Assembly (NCBI GenBank): GCA_028023455.1
Contig: JAQFVV010000018.1
Location: 4,181,800-4,245,799, forward strand
Reading direction: 5' to 3'
DNA from: Epiperipatus broadwayi
Lineage: Eukaryota; Onychophora; Udeonychophora; Euonychophora; Peripatidae
Length of the DNA stretch: 64,000 nt
Shown here: in pieces, positions 1 to 13,799 of the stretch
Layout of the letters: every line of letters starts with the position of its first letter
Numbering within the stretch: position 1 is the stretch's first letter
Notes under the pieces: model-generated
The model's database searches: none
What the model was told of the DNA's origin: nothing
Seen by the model: the letters and a program-made list of their open reading frames with translations, nothing else
Translations under genes and position numbers: made by a program

Positions 1-2
1 AC

Positions 3-65
3 AAACATGACTTAATTAACAGACAAGCAACAAACATTAAGATTATGGAATTGTGGGAAGGTTAG
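3..65 (+). pseudogene. PLE-2-type GIY-YIG protein, last 20 codons only
   Basis: The frame beginning at base 3 reads 20 codons and a TAG stop, with the core INRQATNIKIMELWEG. This matches the C-termini of the PLE-2 GIY-YIG proteins in this window, which end INRQAANIKINELWEN at 22398 and 27906. The rest of the element lies outside the window to the left. The 3' flank carries the same hammerhead-like segment as the other copies. The fragment is short, but residue-by-residue agreement with two internal copies makes the call secure for the family; activity cannot be judged. Confidence 0.75.
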
Positions 66-69
66 CCTT

Positions 70-125
70 TCAAAGTATTAGCTGACAAAGACTATGAGGA
101 TAGTTGAAAGTGCTCCTAAGTGAAT
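70..125 (+). ncRNA. hammerhead-like RNA in the PLE-2 3' region (copy 1)
   Basis: Helix I is TTAG (78-81) with CTAA (116-119). The core strand is CTGACAA. Helix II is GACTA/TAGTT around a TGAGGA loop. GAAA follows, then a minimal helix III (A-G / C-U) and cleavage-site nucleotide C before the helix I 3' strand. The layout equals that of the copies at 22290-22348 and 27956-28014, with different bases in helices I and II. Core position 8 is A rather than the canonical G, so self-cleavage is uncertain. Confidence 0.55.
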
Positions 126-129
126 AAAT

Positions 130-1655
130 TTTTGAAATATATCTGATTACTGTATTTATAAATATTCAATTATATAATTATGTATATTTGAATATATTTA
201 TATATTATTATTAATGATAACTAATAAACAAGTGAATACATCTTAATTCTAATTAAAGAAAAACATAATGAACAATAATTTAAAAAAAATTATATTGATT
301 ATAAAAAATAAGCCATAATTATATCACCTTTGCCAAATTTTAATCTATTATTAATAATGATTAATAAATTAAATGTTTATCTTTAATCTCTTTATCATGT
401 AAAAGCTACAAATTTATTTATAATTATGGATGGTTTATTTTTCATAAAAATTGTTCTGTCTGAACAATGTATTCATGACAATCAACCCATATGTAAAGAG
501 ATAGCTACAGACCATTCAAGATCAAAGAGTATAGCTTTTACCAGCATAAAGAGTTTACCAAATGAAGAATTTAATCCTATATTGATATTTATGCAGGAAC
601 TTCAGACAACCAGAAATGAAGGCTTATTTTTCTAGATTTAAAATTAGATTATAAAAATGTATAAAGTGGGTACACTATAATTATGTAAAGCACATTTTTA
701 ATATTATTAGCATTTCCTGGATACAATTACCAGTTTTAAAAAATATAAAAATATAAATTATACTTCAGAATAAATTTAACATTATGCAATTTTTATTTCT
801 CATTTAACTGGCTTTCATCTCACCTATTTAATTAATTTTTTTTTTTTTTAAGATTGTTTCACTAAGAGTGGATGTATGAATTTAAAACATTAACAATTCA
901 AATATAAGGACTGGACTTTGTTAAGATCTTAGAGAATTTGCATCAAATAAACTTACCATCATTATCTCTTACCTTTCCATTGTCATTGGAATTATGATCT
1001 ATCCAGATTTGTTGTGAGACAGGTTATTTTAGACCTTTTAAAATTTCTCCCACTTTTGTAGGTGCAGAAAAATCCATAATAAAGATATCAAAACATATAA
1101 ATTATTTTGCAAATAAAATGTTTTTTTTTTAAAAAAAAATCTCATCTGATTAACTCATGTTGATCTTAGTGTTTTATGTAAGATCATACATAATTTTCAG
1201 TCTGTTTAATTCATATCAATCGTTGTTGTATAAATGCTGAGGATTTTTTTTATATCATATCTATATTTTTGTATATATGGCAATAGCAAGTTTAATAAAG
1301 ATAATAGGTAAAATGATTAGAATTAAAATTTTTGTCTATTAGAATAAAAATATGGGTATATAACCATATTAATCCCAATACCACACGTTAGAGCAGAGAG
1401 GTGAATAATGGAATTCCTTTGGCAATTTAAAGTCCTAAAACATAAAGCAAAAATAAAAACGAATGAGACAAACACCACAAAGACATAACTAAAAACATTT
1501 ATTGAATCTGAAGCAATCCTAGCTTTTGATGAAAATCATCAATCTAAAAAATAAGAGGCACTTTATTTGTTAAAAACTTGACCTATTTAGATCATCATTA
1601 GAGATTATTTGCGGTTAGTTCTTATATCTAGCAAATGTTAATTTTCTCAATTATC
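130..1655. other. AT-rich, nothing recognised
   Basis: Short A and T runs and chance ORFs only (for example 426-635, 69 codons, no recognisable motif). I see no coding relic, tRNA or repeat copy that I can tie to other parts of the window. Confidence 0.5.
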
Positions 1656-1659
1656 AGCA

Positions 1660-1663
1660 TTCA

Positions 1664-1720
<57 letters not shown>

Positions 1721-1736
1721 TACCCTTACTTCTTTT

Positions 1737-1803
<67 letters not shown>

Positions 1804-2395
1804 TTTTTTTTTTTTTTTTTTTTTTATTATTTATTTTATTTTTTTTTTTTTTTTTTTCCCCCCAAAAAAAAAAAAATATTAAAAAATTTTTTTTAAAACC
1901 CTTTCTAATATATAACATTTAAAAACACCCACCCCCCCAAAAACAAAAAAACAAAAAAATTTTAATTTAAAATTAATTTTTAATTTTAAAAAAAAAAAAA
2001 TATTAATTAAATATAAAATAATTATTTAAAAAAATAAAAAAAAAATCAATCTAAACCCACACACAAAAAAAAAAAAATATATTCTTTTTTAATTAATATA
2101 TAATATAAAATAAAAATATATTATTTTTAAAATAAACTTTTACCACAAACTCTCTAAACACAAATATATTTTAATTAAATAATAAAAAAAATAACACACA
2201 ACCCCCCCCACTTTACATATTTCCAAAAAACCCCCCCCCCACACAAAACCCCCACAAATAATTTTAATAAAAAAAATAAACCACCCCAACAAAAAACACC
2301 ACCCCCAAAAAAAAAAATCCTCCCAAAAAAAAAAATTTTCCCAAAAATAAAAAAAAAAATAAACCCCCCAAAAAAAGAGCACAAATATATATATA
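1660..2395. repeat. Homopolymer/low-complexity tract with no G on the plus strand
   Basis: A poly-T tract of roughly 190 bases, broken by a few A and one short GTACCC-containing island near 1720, is followed by A runs, C runs and (TA)n. I find no G between about 1721 and about 2375. The pattern of stretched homopolymers (T, then C, then A runs) looks like sequencing or gap-filling noise beyond a poly-T, or a strongly strand-biased low-complexity repeat. ORFs here (poly-F or poly-K) are not genes. Confidence 0.8.
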
Positions 2396-4240
2396 TATAT
2401 TTTTATAAATGAATGACATATATAAAAGAGATATTATCTAACTTCTCTTGTGTAAATTTAACAATACTACTTCATCTTGTTGCGGGGAAAAAGTAATCTA
2501 GCCAAGAATTTTTACACAATAGTATTATTAATTATATACAAATGCAAATATGCTGATAATATATCTTATATAAGTATTTATTATATGAAACAATTTTTAG
2601 CGACGATTATGACCTTTTTATGCTCTCAACCAGAAAATATATATAAAATTGGCCACACTAAGTGTAATTCATTTTTTGATTATGCTTTTTATCTCGTACT
2701 AAATTTATATAAATTTTATTTTTTGTTATTTATCAATATTTTACTAACTTATTCTCTAATAATGATATTTTATTGCCTTTTAAAATATCTATATAGGGCA
2801 AAAGTAATATAGAATAATAACACTTCCAAGTTATTGCGGAGGTGTTATAAGTAAAGTTAATATTTTGTAAGAGTGCAGAAGATTGTATTTATAAATACAT
2901 ATCATATTTTACTCTAAAAACAATAAAAAGTGTCAAAACTAATCGAATGATCATGTTTTTATTTGATATAGGTCCTGTAGAAGTTATTTAGCTGAAGAAA
3001 TACGAATTTTTCTCAATCCTGTATATTTTTCATGCTTTTTTAAGTTTCTCATTTGCAAATTTATTGAAGAATATTTTGCTTTTGAATAAATAAATCATTT
3101 ATAATAATAATGATAATATATCAATTGATTGACATAAGAAAAAATTAATATGGTAGTACTCATTAAAACTATAGTTGATTGTAGCAGGTAAATTTAAAAT
3201 ACTTATTATAAAGTGTTTTTAAATTAACATTTGGAAAGTAAACAAAAAAACTAAATAAAAAACTGAAACAAAATAGATAATGGAACCTATTTAGATTAGT
3301 ATAAACAGCAAAATAACTGGTGAGAAATTGGGTAGTTTTACTTTCTTTCCTCTGATCTTAAAAGCAAAATATCCGCTTACCATCCAATAATTAAATAAAT
3401 ATTAAAGTTTATTCAGAGCTAACTTTCTAAATTAAAAAAATTATAAACGTGCTTTGAGTTCTCAGTTGCCTTAAAAAATGTTTAAGTTTTTCTTTAATTC
3501 AAACTATGTTATGAAGAATGATAGATTGGTGAACTAATCGTTACTCCACAAGATTTAATTCATGATATAGAAAAATATAAATAAATGAGTTAATTTCATA
3601 TTTTTTCAATAAATGCTTTTATTTATTTTGTACTTCAAAAGCTACTAGGTAATTAAGAAAATTGGCGTTAATAAAATTTGGAAAAAGAGGGATTGAGATA
3701 AAAAATAAATCTGTGTAAACCTAAAACTATGAAGCTAAATGTTAAAAACACAAATACTTGCTAGCTAATTGAGAATAGAATAATGTTTTTAAATATTTAT
3801 GAATTTATTTAGTTTTGATTGATGGATGGAATAAAAAACAAAAAATTAGTATAACAACCATTTAGATAATGTGAGTATTTTTTTTCTGTTTATATATTAG
3901 AAATAAATAAAAAAAATTGTCAAATGGTTTAAAAAAAGTTATGCAAAAATAAAAATGTAATCCATTAAAAAAAAAAAGATTTTAGACTTTTAAAATGTGA
4001 ATTTGAAAACCAACAGAAAATATAGAGTAGTTAAATAAATACTAATATGTCAAATAATAAGTACCAATTTGTTTAAAAATATAAAAAGAAAATTTGGATC
4101 AGATTTTCTAAACGTAATATTGGAAGGAATTGTAATGATTCATTAAAAAGAGAAAATTGGTAGATGAATTTAAGATTTTATCTATAACTATTTGAAAAAT
4201 AAAGCACTAGAAGTTAGAAATGCTATGTGTTGAAAGATAA
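2396..4240. other. AT-rich, nothing recognised
   Basis: The longest frame (2477-2812, 111 codons) is rich in I, L, Y and F. This is what AT-rich random sequence gives, and it matches no family I know. No repeat copy was found. Confidence 0.45.
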
Positions 4241-7200
4241 CCTCTCTTCTTTCAGAGTTAGAAATTACTGAATCAGTAAACTAAAGAAACTTATTGACTA
4301 ACATATTTTTTCTTTATTATTTTAAATCTACTTATCTTATGAATTTTTAAATCTATTTTACTATCTTTAAGCTTTAAAAAGTATGCTATTCTTTTAAAGA
4401 ATATATCATTTCTGAAATTCTTTTTACTTTTATATATATTAAAACTTTTTAACTTTTTATTTTTGGCATCAGCTATCTACCTTTTTACCTTTTATTAGTG
4501 ATAATTATCTCTTCTTTCTTTCTTTTTATTGTTGTTACAATTAAAACATTTTGTAATGTATTCATCCTAAATATTGATATAGCTAAATGAGCACAAAATT
4601 TTTATCCATTTTTTAAATAATATTCTTCAATCTTTTTTTTTATTTACCTTGTGGCTTATTTTTTTTTAAATCCAATAAAAATTATTTAAAATTTCTATAA
4701 CTATTTATAAGTGGCAATGTATAAACATATTCGACATTTTTCCCCCCTTTCATCCTCTATATAAAATATTAACCATGCCATTTTGCTTTATTTGCTATAT
4801 GTTCACATTTAAACCATGCCTTTTTTATTTAAATAATTCCCAGACAATCAAATATTTTTCACACATATATAATAAATAATCACATGTTAAACCTGGTACA
4901 ATAATTTATATTTTTTTAGATTATATCATTATTTAAAAGCCATATTATTATTTCTTTATCCATAAAGCTAAGTTTTTTGTTTGTATCATTTGCCAATTTT
5001 ATCTTCCAAACATCCAGAAATTTATTTGGTTACACAAAATGATTATTAAATAATTATATTATTCATCTCCTTTATTTTTATATAACTTAAAAAAATGTTC
5101 TTATCTTTATTTTTTATAAGTTTTATTTTTTAATAACCTCCACTCCGTCACATATCTTGAAACATATGCATACAAATACCTTAAAAGACAAATGACCCCA
5201 AGATGCATTTTCAATTTATCAATTAAAAAAACTCCACTTGATAAAACCAACAATCATTTATCATCCACTAAAAGTATTTTAATATCTCTTCCTGAATAAC
5301 TCTGCTCTATTTTTAACTTGTGACTTAGTAGTTTCCAATTGATATGTATAATTTTAATAATTTCCTCATTGATGCTCCTTTTATTTTTTATCACAAAATT
5401 ACCCATAATTTTTTTTCTCTCTGTCTTAAATGTGTGTATATATATATGAAAGTTATATATAAATGATTAGCATTTTTATGACTTACATGATTATAAATAA
5501 ATTTTCACATATATAGGATCAGATATATAATCTTTCTATATCTCTATTATATTATTCTTTTAACCCATTTGAAGTCAATGCAATTGATCTCCAGTTAATT
5601 ATATTTTTATGAATTTTGTACTTATTTTTAAATAATAAACTCATATTATATTTTTTTATCTATCTGAAATATATATCATCTCTATTAAAATATTAGTGTT
5701 TCAACTTAACTTTCTTAATCTTAATTTTTAGATTTATCAACATATCTATTATCATATTTTCACATTTTTAGCCATTTTAATTTTGTTATTGGTCTCAGTG
5801 CTCAGATCAATTAATTCGCTGTAAACTTAATATTTTATTTATTATACCTTTGTTTTCTCATATTTTGTTCTATATTAATTTACAATTATTTATGCTCTTT
5901 CTCTAATTCTCTCTTTTGTTAATCATCAAATAGAACAATTTTTGTTTATATTTTTTGTACACTTCCAATATACTATGATTTTCACTTACAGTTTTATTAA
6001 TATCCTTCAATAATTTATTATTTAATTCCATTAATTTATTTATAATTATCCAATTTAACCAAATTTCTTTAAATACTTTTTTCATTTAATTTTAATTTCA
6101 TTTTTATATATATCCTGCAGCATGTTTATATGCTTTGCATGCTTTCTTTCTCTCCTTTATACTTTTGATAAATTTAAATTTTTATTACATTCAATGTTAT
6201 GAATAGTCTTATCTAAAAATATATTTGCCACTTTTTTTTTTTTAAATTTGTATTTTTATATTTATCAAATCTTTTATATTTTTTTCATCTTTTCATCCAG
6301 ATCAGAATTTATCTTTTCTATGTAGTATTATTTCTCAACATATTTCTATCCATCTTTATTATAAAACTGTTATAATTACTCTTATATGCTCCTTTTCTTT
6401 ATCCCAAACTTTAGATGTTGTTTTTTTACTTTGTTTTTTCTCTTTTTAACTACTAGTATAAAGTTTATTGTGCAATTCAAGTTATTTCTAATCTAATACC
6501 AATCCATTACATTTGATAAATTTGTAGTAATCAAATTCACTCTGTAATAAGAATATTTTAATATTAGACCATTTAATTATCATAGTCATCAATTTTAGCA
6601 GTGTGTTCATTTATATTCTGTATAATCATTATTTTTTTCATTTTCTTGAGAATCAGTATTTCTATATTCAAACATTCATAAATTTTGCAGTTACATTTCA
6701 TTATAATTTAATCATCTTTTGTAATCATATAAAACATAGTCCCATCTAATCACTGATTACCTAATTTTATCTCAACTCTGGATTTTTTTAATATTTAACA
6801 ATACTTAAAAATTTCTAATGTTTATCATATACCCCCTCACCTGCTTTTTTTCATACCATTTTTTTATTTATTCCCTGCTAGTATAAATTTTAAAAAAAAA
6901 AAATTTTATCTTCTTTTAAATGTATTTCCATTTCAGATTTTGTCTGAAGTCCTAAATTTTTTTATGAACTATTCTAATTCAGACCACTTTCCAGATCTCT
7001 TATTTTTATATATATTTTTTTACCATTTTTTTTTCTCTATTCTTTTATAAAAAATTTTAACTCTGTCTTTCACAAAATATTTACATTTATTTATTACATT
7101 CTCACTTTTACAATTTATATCTATTTCACTTTTGTATAATCTTCTAAAGGAAAGATTTTTCACCCACTACTCTTCCATTTGTCTATCTTTTACATAATTT

Positions 7201-8340
7201 TTATCATTTTTTTTTTAAAGTACATTCTGTCTTTAAAGATAACTCACAAGTCCTAAGGCACAATATTATTTTTTCCACTAAATTATTAACTTATCATTAT
7301 TAGAACAAGCTTTATTTAAATTATAACTGTTGTCCAATTTCAGCAACTATACTTAATTTTACTTTATCATTTTTCAAACTGTTAATTTATTATCTATCTT
7401 CTTCCATTATTACATCTAGTAAATCCCAATAATAGTTAATACTACCATACTAATAATATTCCCACTGCTATTATGTGTTATTGCATTTTTATTGGAATCT
7501 TCGTTATTAATGAATCTTCCATTAACATGAACTTACATTCTTTTTTTTTACTTGTTTTTATATTTTCTCTATATTATTTTTGTAAATTCGTTTTCTTTAT
7601 CTAACAATTTTAATTCTCTTCTAAGCCACTATTTCAATAATTTATTCTTTATCAGCTCCTATTGTAATAACTGTTTTTCATCGTATCTGTGCAATATCTA
7701 AAGTAAGACCCATTTTACCATGTTTATAGTTTCCTCAATAATTCTTTTTTTTATAGGCTATATTATTCACGTCAATAAATAATTTCTTTATTTTCGTTAT
7801 TATATTAACATATTTCTTCAGAATTAAAATCATTTATATATGACTTAGTCACATTTATACATTTGCAAATAATCTCCGTCTTTAATCACACATGCAAATC
7901 ATCTTTGCTTTATAATCTCGTTTTGTTGCCTATAAATAGGCAAATTTATTATTTCAACTGGTGTTAAAATCTATTTTAATTTATTTCTTTTAATAATAAT
8001 TTTAGGACTTATTATCTTATTACAATTTCATCAATTAATATAAACATCACTTTATACATGCTTATTCATATGCTTTCAATTGCAGTTGTCTTCTCCCTAT
8101 TTTAGATCCATTTACTATAATACCAAGTATTCAACAAATAACAAATCATATTGTGCTATAAATTTCTTATCTCCACATTATATATATATTCTAGTTGTTA
8201 TTTTCATCGGGAAAAAATTAAAATTAAAATTAAAAGTTTGTACTAATGCATTTATGCATAGCAAAACTACTTTTTTTACTCCTTTATATTATTCATATTA
8301 ACTTAAAATTTAAAAAATCCTAAAGTTTTGACCCAGGCTA
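4240..8340. other. Pyrimidine-rich plus strand, possible decayed A-rich minus-strand element
   Basis: For about 4 kb the plus strand is dominated by T with C, with few purine runs. The complement is A-rich, as in the coding strand of many old retroelements. I looked for reverse transcriptase (YxDD), endonuclease (GDFN) and GIY-YIG motifs on the minus strand and found no convincing one. The short minus frame at 5903-6085 is lysine- and asparagine-rich and not identifiable. The composition is observed; a mobile origin is only a guess. Confidence 0.3.
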
Positions 8341-8352
8341 GCTAATTTGCAT

Positions 8353-8388
8353 AGCTATATATATATATATCTGATATTAGGACATTTG

Positions 8389-8419
<31 letters not shown>

Positions 8420-8427
8420 GTCCTAAT

Positions 8428-8465
<38 letters not shown>

Positions 8466-8472
8466 ATTAGTC
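8353..8472. repeat. Two chained palindromes, each with a (TA)n centre
   Basis: ATTAGGACATTT (8376-8387) and its complement (8416-8427) flank one TA tract. CTAATCAATA and its complement flank the next tract (8423-8470). The two palindromes share the CTAAT segment, so the right arm of the first is the start of the second. Such sequence can form cruciforms. Confidence 0.85.
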
Positions 8473-8481
8473 ATGCTTACA

Positions 8482-8990
8482 GTAGGTGGTTCTTGAAAGC
8501 ATATGAGAGATCATATAATATTGTTGTCAATATTAATTATTGTAGACAAATGATTGGAAGAGCTATAATTGTTATAAAACTGAGGACTGAAAAATAGAAA
8601 GTAACTAACCTGGTTTTAGATCCATATTGTTATAAGAGTTATCCTGAACACATTTTTTAGATTATTAGTTTTATTAATATAAAGAACAAAAATGACTTCT
8701 AAAGGCAAAAACCAGAGACTGTGTATGGAAATGGAGATTTTATCATACTATTCCATTTCAGGTTGATTATTTAATCAAGTCTATAGATGATGGTTTTAGA
8801 GGAGGAGGAAGCTAACTACCTTGAAAACATATGAGTTGGAATATGAGAGGTCATGTGATATTCTTAGCCTTTACTCACTGAAGAAAAAATCCAAAAACTA
8901 GTTGGTATAGAAATAGGATTTTTCAGCACTTTACCATCTGGTGCCCATTGATTACTCAAGTTTACAATAAATGACTTAAAATGAAATCTA
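8482..8990. repeat. Diverged direct repeats around a CATATGAG core
   Basis: The segments beginning near 8482 and 8812 both read as an antisense-like TTGAAAGCATATGAGAG / TTGAAAACATATGAG motif followed by a GTCATRTRATATT-like stretch. They are diverged copies of an unidentified repeat about 330 bp apart. There are no coding signs. Confidence 0.35.
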
Positions 8991-9269
8991 TTTATTAATA
9001 AACTTCCCTAATAAAACCATAATTAAATATTCTTTTGATTGTCCCTTTTTAACATTGTTGTGATTAAGATTTTTTTTTAACAATTTCTTCAGAGCTTAAA
9101 ATAACATTATATAATATAATTTAAAAATTTTATCTCTACATGTATGCATAATAATTTATATTAATGTTTTATATATGTGTTTTTATAATTGTTTTTTATG
9201 TTTATTTTTATATTCTAAATTTATTGCATAATGTTTACCTAAAAAAACATGCATCATGTAAAACAGAGT

Positions 9270-10115
9270 GAATATAAATTACTACATTTTGATTTACAAA
9301 TGTCAAACTTATTCCAAGTATAACTTTGACCTCATTCACTCTAGATAAATAAAATAATAATTATTCCCAATTATTTATTAAACTAAAGATTATCTTTAGC
9401 CCAGAAATAAACTTTAAAAATTAATTAAAACTAATATATCCCTTATTAATAAAACGCACATATATGGAGTAATTTAATTTAATTTCTCATTTGCTATATG
9501 TAATTTTCTTTATAGATGTACTTAGTAACTTTCATATCACCAAATACAATGATCCTTGCAAGATGCATTTTATACTAAACCTATACTCATCAGTTGGCTC
9601 ATGTCATCATCTCTCACATTTATCTTTATCATATGTTTAGTATTTATCAATAGTACTTTGTTATTTTTGATTTACAAATGTCAACCTATTCCACCCACAA
9701 CTGTAAAGCCAGCCACTATACATAATACAATAATGATTATGACTATTCATTTATTAAGCTAAATATTATTTCTAACCCAGATATAAACTTTAAACATTAA
9801 TTAAAAATTAATATATTTGTTTTTAATTAAACACATATACATGGAGTAATTTGCATTTCTGTTTTTTCATGTGCAAAATCTTTCATATATGGTATTTAAT
9901 AACTTCTACACCACTAAACATTTTTTTAAAAGCATGTGAATAAATATATATTAAAAGACAACTCTCAGGTTACATTAGTGCTGAATCAGTAGTCAATGGC
10001 TGGCTTAGGTTATCATTTTTCACATATATCTCCATAATATGTCCAGTATTTATCAGTAGTAAATTGTTACATTTTGATTTACATGTGTCGAACTTACTCC
10101 ACCCACAATACTGAT
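9270..10115. repeat. Dispersed repeat family R2, three partial copies
   Basis: Copies near 9270-9420, 9540-9800 and 9955-10110 share TTTTGATTTACAAATGTC, a CCACCCACAA-like stretch and a TATTTATCA(A/G)TAGT segment. Related copies occur near 43615-43870 and, for the upstream part (AGTGCTGAATCAG ... CATCATCTC), at 55147-55770. The full unit and class are unknown. It may be a non-autonomous DNA transposon or a SINE. Confidence 0.5.
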
Positions 10116-10570
10116 ATCTTCAGATTTTTTTAAACTTATAGTTTTAATTAAGATTTCTGTGCAAACAAAGGTATAGGATAAACTAACATTATGATAACTA
10201 ATAAACAGCAAAAAAAGCTAAAAGTGATAGCAGTGCATTATAACACCCCAAATGCCTCAAACTTTTTGAGTAAATCATTGATTTTTGCCAAACATATTAA
10301 AGATAGGAAGACCTAAATACAATTTATCAATATACTTGAAGACAGAGAAAATTAAAATCCAATATCAAAATCTTTGGTAAAAACTTTTTTATATAATTTT
10401 GAATATAATTTAGAAAGTAAGGCAAATAAATTTATTCCTCATTAAATTTAATCTCTTTATGCTTTATTTTGCCTTAATTATAAAATAACCTTAAGCATTT
10501 ATAAAAATGAAAGCTCTTATTCTAAGCTATCTTTTGTAAATTTTTAGTATAATTTTTAACATTCTTTTCT

Positions 10571-10831
10571 ATGTGGAGAGCTAATTGTTCAGCCATTTAC
10601 TTTGGTGAAACTAAGACTAGTTTGTTTACCATTTTAGGCAACATATTTGTCAATATAAAAAAAAATCTAAATCCAATTTTCAATAATTCTGGATTTTTTT
10701 TTTGCATGAAAAAGATATTATGCAAGATTGCTGCTCTCAAAAAATTAGTATCATATGAATGTAGTAAATCAAATTATAGGAAAAGAAAAATTGAGGAATC
10801 CAGTACATTGATAACTCTAATACTATTTTGA
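10571..10831 (+). pseudogene. Orphan GIY-YIG endonuclease fragment, probably PLE-derived
   Basis: The 86-codon frame has NCSAIYFGETKTSL near residues 5-18. This fits the second half of the GIY-YIG motif in PLE endonucleases (C-x2-C-x3-YIGET-R/K-SL). The C-terminal RKRKIEESSTLITL resembles the closing helix of such domains, where an Arg/Lys-rich run precedes the final LxTL. The first GIY segment is not in frame, and no reverse transcriptase was found upstream. It is a decayed remnant; an unrelated chance match cannot be fully excluded. Confidence 0.4.
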
Positions 10832-10839
10832 ATCAGATT

Positions 10840-11772
10840 TAGTAGTTACAACTGCACATGCTCTGGAATTTTTGTCATTAATTACTAGGTTGTTTTTTTT
10901 ACTTTAATAGATGATTGCCACAAATCTAGTATATAGGAATCTAAGTTTTCAGGTTGTTAATAGTTTATAATATATTTACTCTGCTTTGCATGTTGATTTT
11001 AATTTATATATTACATACACAATATAACATTTCTATTTTTATATATGCTTAATGTATACATATTTAAGTTTTTTTTTTAAAAATCTATATATTTATATAC
11101 ATATTTGTCTTTTTTAATAATTTATTCATTATTATTTATTGAGTTGCAATAATTGAACCGAAATTTTATTAGTCAACATATGGGTAATTGTTATAGATTT
11201 TTATAATAGTTTTAACTTTTATTTTTAAATTTGTACTGTAACCATATAAATAATGTATAGTAAAATTTATTAAACTAATAAATAAAACTTTCTTATAATT
11301 TATTAATTTAATGAATTTTAGCATATATTATTTATATAACTATATTAAAAATTTTAAAGGGTAATCTATTGTAGTTTATTAATACAATTTTGATTTAATA
11401 TTTGCAATTCATTAAATAAAAATGAATAATTTTTTAAAATTATAAATAAATATATATTTAAATATTATTAAAAAAATGAAAAGTAAAAGCAAAAAGATGT
11501 GCCCAATATATATAAATAAATTATATAAAGCTAATATTTTGGAAAGTCTCCTGAATTATTAAATGCAATATCTTTTAATATCAAATTCAGATTACAACCC
11601 AAGCAAAAATGAATTTATTTATGTTCATTATCTGTGTTATTTTATGAATAGGTAGAAGGTAGATTTAGTCAATGACAACTAAGAGAACAAATATTTAATT
11701 CACATACAATGTGTATGTATATTCTTATTGAATAGATTAAATAATAAAAGCAAATAAATATACTCTCTATCA

Positions 11773-11851
<79 letters not shown>

Positions 11852-12092
11852 GTGATATGGATGATTTTGTAATATATATCAACATCCAATAAAAGTATTA
11901 CATGTATGCATTAGCAAATAAAAATAGTGTAATATAAATGTATTTAACTAAAAAAATTGTTGGATAGTTGACACTGTTAGAGAAAACCATCCTAATACCA
12001 AGTATTGTTTAAAAAAATAAGAAAAGATGAATTGTAATTATTGTTTTATTAAAAATCTAAGTAATACTAAAAGGCAGAAAGAAAATTAACTT

Positions 12093-12190
<98 letters not shown>

Positions 12191-13795
12191 TAAATATTAA
12201 GTATGTGGAAATATCTGCTATATTTTATTATAGAAAAGTCATAGTCAAATAACAATAGTCAAATATTTCAACTATATAGCCTGTTATATATATATATAGA
12301 AACAAATTCTCAAATAAATTTTTAACTGGAATCAATACATGTCAAACAAATTATTCTATCATTTTATAATGATGTCATTCAGCACTTTACAAAATAGAAT
12401 TTTTTAAAAAATGATGTGACCATTTTTATTTGGTACACAAATAATAATATCTAATCATTTATTCATCCATTGTCTGACTCATGAAACTCGAATGAATTTC
12501 TATTCTCAGTAAATGTTGACTGTATATTTTCAAAGAAAGAAATATGATTTTATTTTGCAATATTAAAACTTTCATTAATTTTAAATATTTTTATTAATTC
12601 ATGTAGGTGTAATTGCGAGAATAATAGTTTTGTGAGAATTATAAATTTTATTTAGAGAATAATAAGTTCGAGAATAATAAGTGTGTGTGTGTATAAATTC
12701 TCTTGGAATTACTTACAATATATTTTTTTTATTCAATTGTCAATCTTCTAAAAGAAAAGTGTTGAAAATATTACTTCAAACTTTTAATATATAAAATCAT
12801 TTTGCTTTAACATATTTATTTTGTTACTGTTTTGACTATTTGCATTGAAATATTACATACTATAAGTTATATGCCTTTGAGTATTGAGTTAATAACATAA
12901 ATTGTTCTAAAAGTTTTTGAGTTTATCTAATAATGATAAAAATAATGATAAAGTGTTATTAAAGGTTATATTAGTACTGCCTTCAGTTAAAATAATAATA
13001 ATAATAAATAGTATATTGCAGTCAATTAAGGTAAATCTTGATTTTGAAATTTCAAAAACATAAAACTATTTTTAAATTTTAATTTACTCTTGGCATCTTT
13101 AATATGTTTTATATATATACGTGTGTCTCTGTTTAGTGAATCATAGTTAAGATCTATAATACTGATAGAATGTGATCATTAATTAACATCTCATCAGAAA
13201 TACAATTTTTAAAAAACAGAAAACTTCATGTGAGATTACATATGGATATGCATATTTATGTATGCATGTATCAGTTGTATATATGATAAATTATTATATT
13301 ATATTATATAGCAAATCTATTTTCTCAAACGATAAGCTTGAATAATAAATAGATGCCTGGTAGTAGTAGAAAGAATAGATGATAGTAAAAGAAATGTATA
13401 AACTGGAAGCATATCGTTTTTTTGGATTTTATGTACTGCAATACAAAAACTACTGTACATTAACTTAAATAATATGAGTATATTCTATGCCGGTATAAAT
13501 ACATGGAAAAAATTCACATGCAAGTATTTTTTCTTCAAATATTTATAATTATATATACAGTGTATATTTAAATAGAAGTTATCAAAAACATTGCATACAG
13601 TATGTGCACTATACTGATAATTTGACAAGGAAAACCTAAAATTATGTTTCTATTATTATTTTAAGTTAAAGGCAATTTAATATATACATGATTGAGTAAT
13701 CAGTTATTGGGAAATTTAAATAGCATTTAAGTACTTTAGTAACAGTTTAACATAATAGTTTTATTCAGTTTACTAAAATGATTTTTCCCTCACAT
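10840..13795. other. AT-rich spacer with long (TA)n tracts
   Basis: (TA)n tracts lie at about 11777-11849 and 12095-12190. The ORF reading through the first (11700-11885, poly Y-I) is a microsatellite artefact. The remainder is AT-rich with no recognisable coding relic. Confidence 0.6.
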
Positions 13796-13799
13796 TTTT

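Noticed and set aside
1635-1922. ORFs rich in F or K across the poly-T/poly-A tract
   Set aside because: Translations of homopolymers only.
2477-2812. 111-codon ORF
   Set aside because: Composition is that of random AT-rich sequence (I, L, Y, F, K, N); no motif, signal peptide or neighbour supports it.
11700-11885. ORFs with long Y-I repeats (also 34372-34660 and 47926-48141)
   Set aside because: They read through (TA)n microsatellites; the 47.9-kb one is antisense to the hammerhead repeat.
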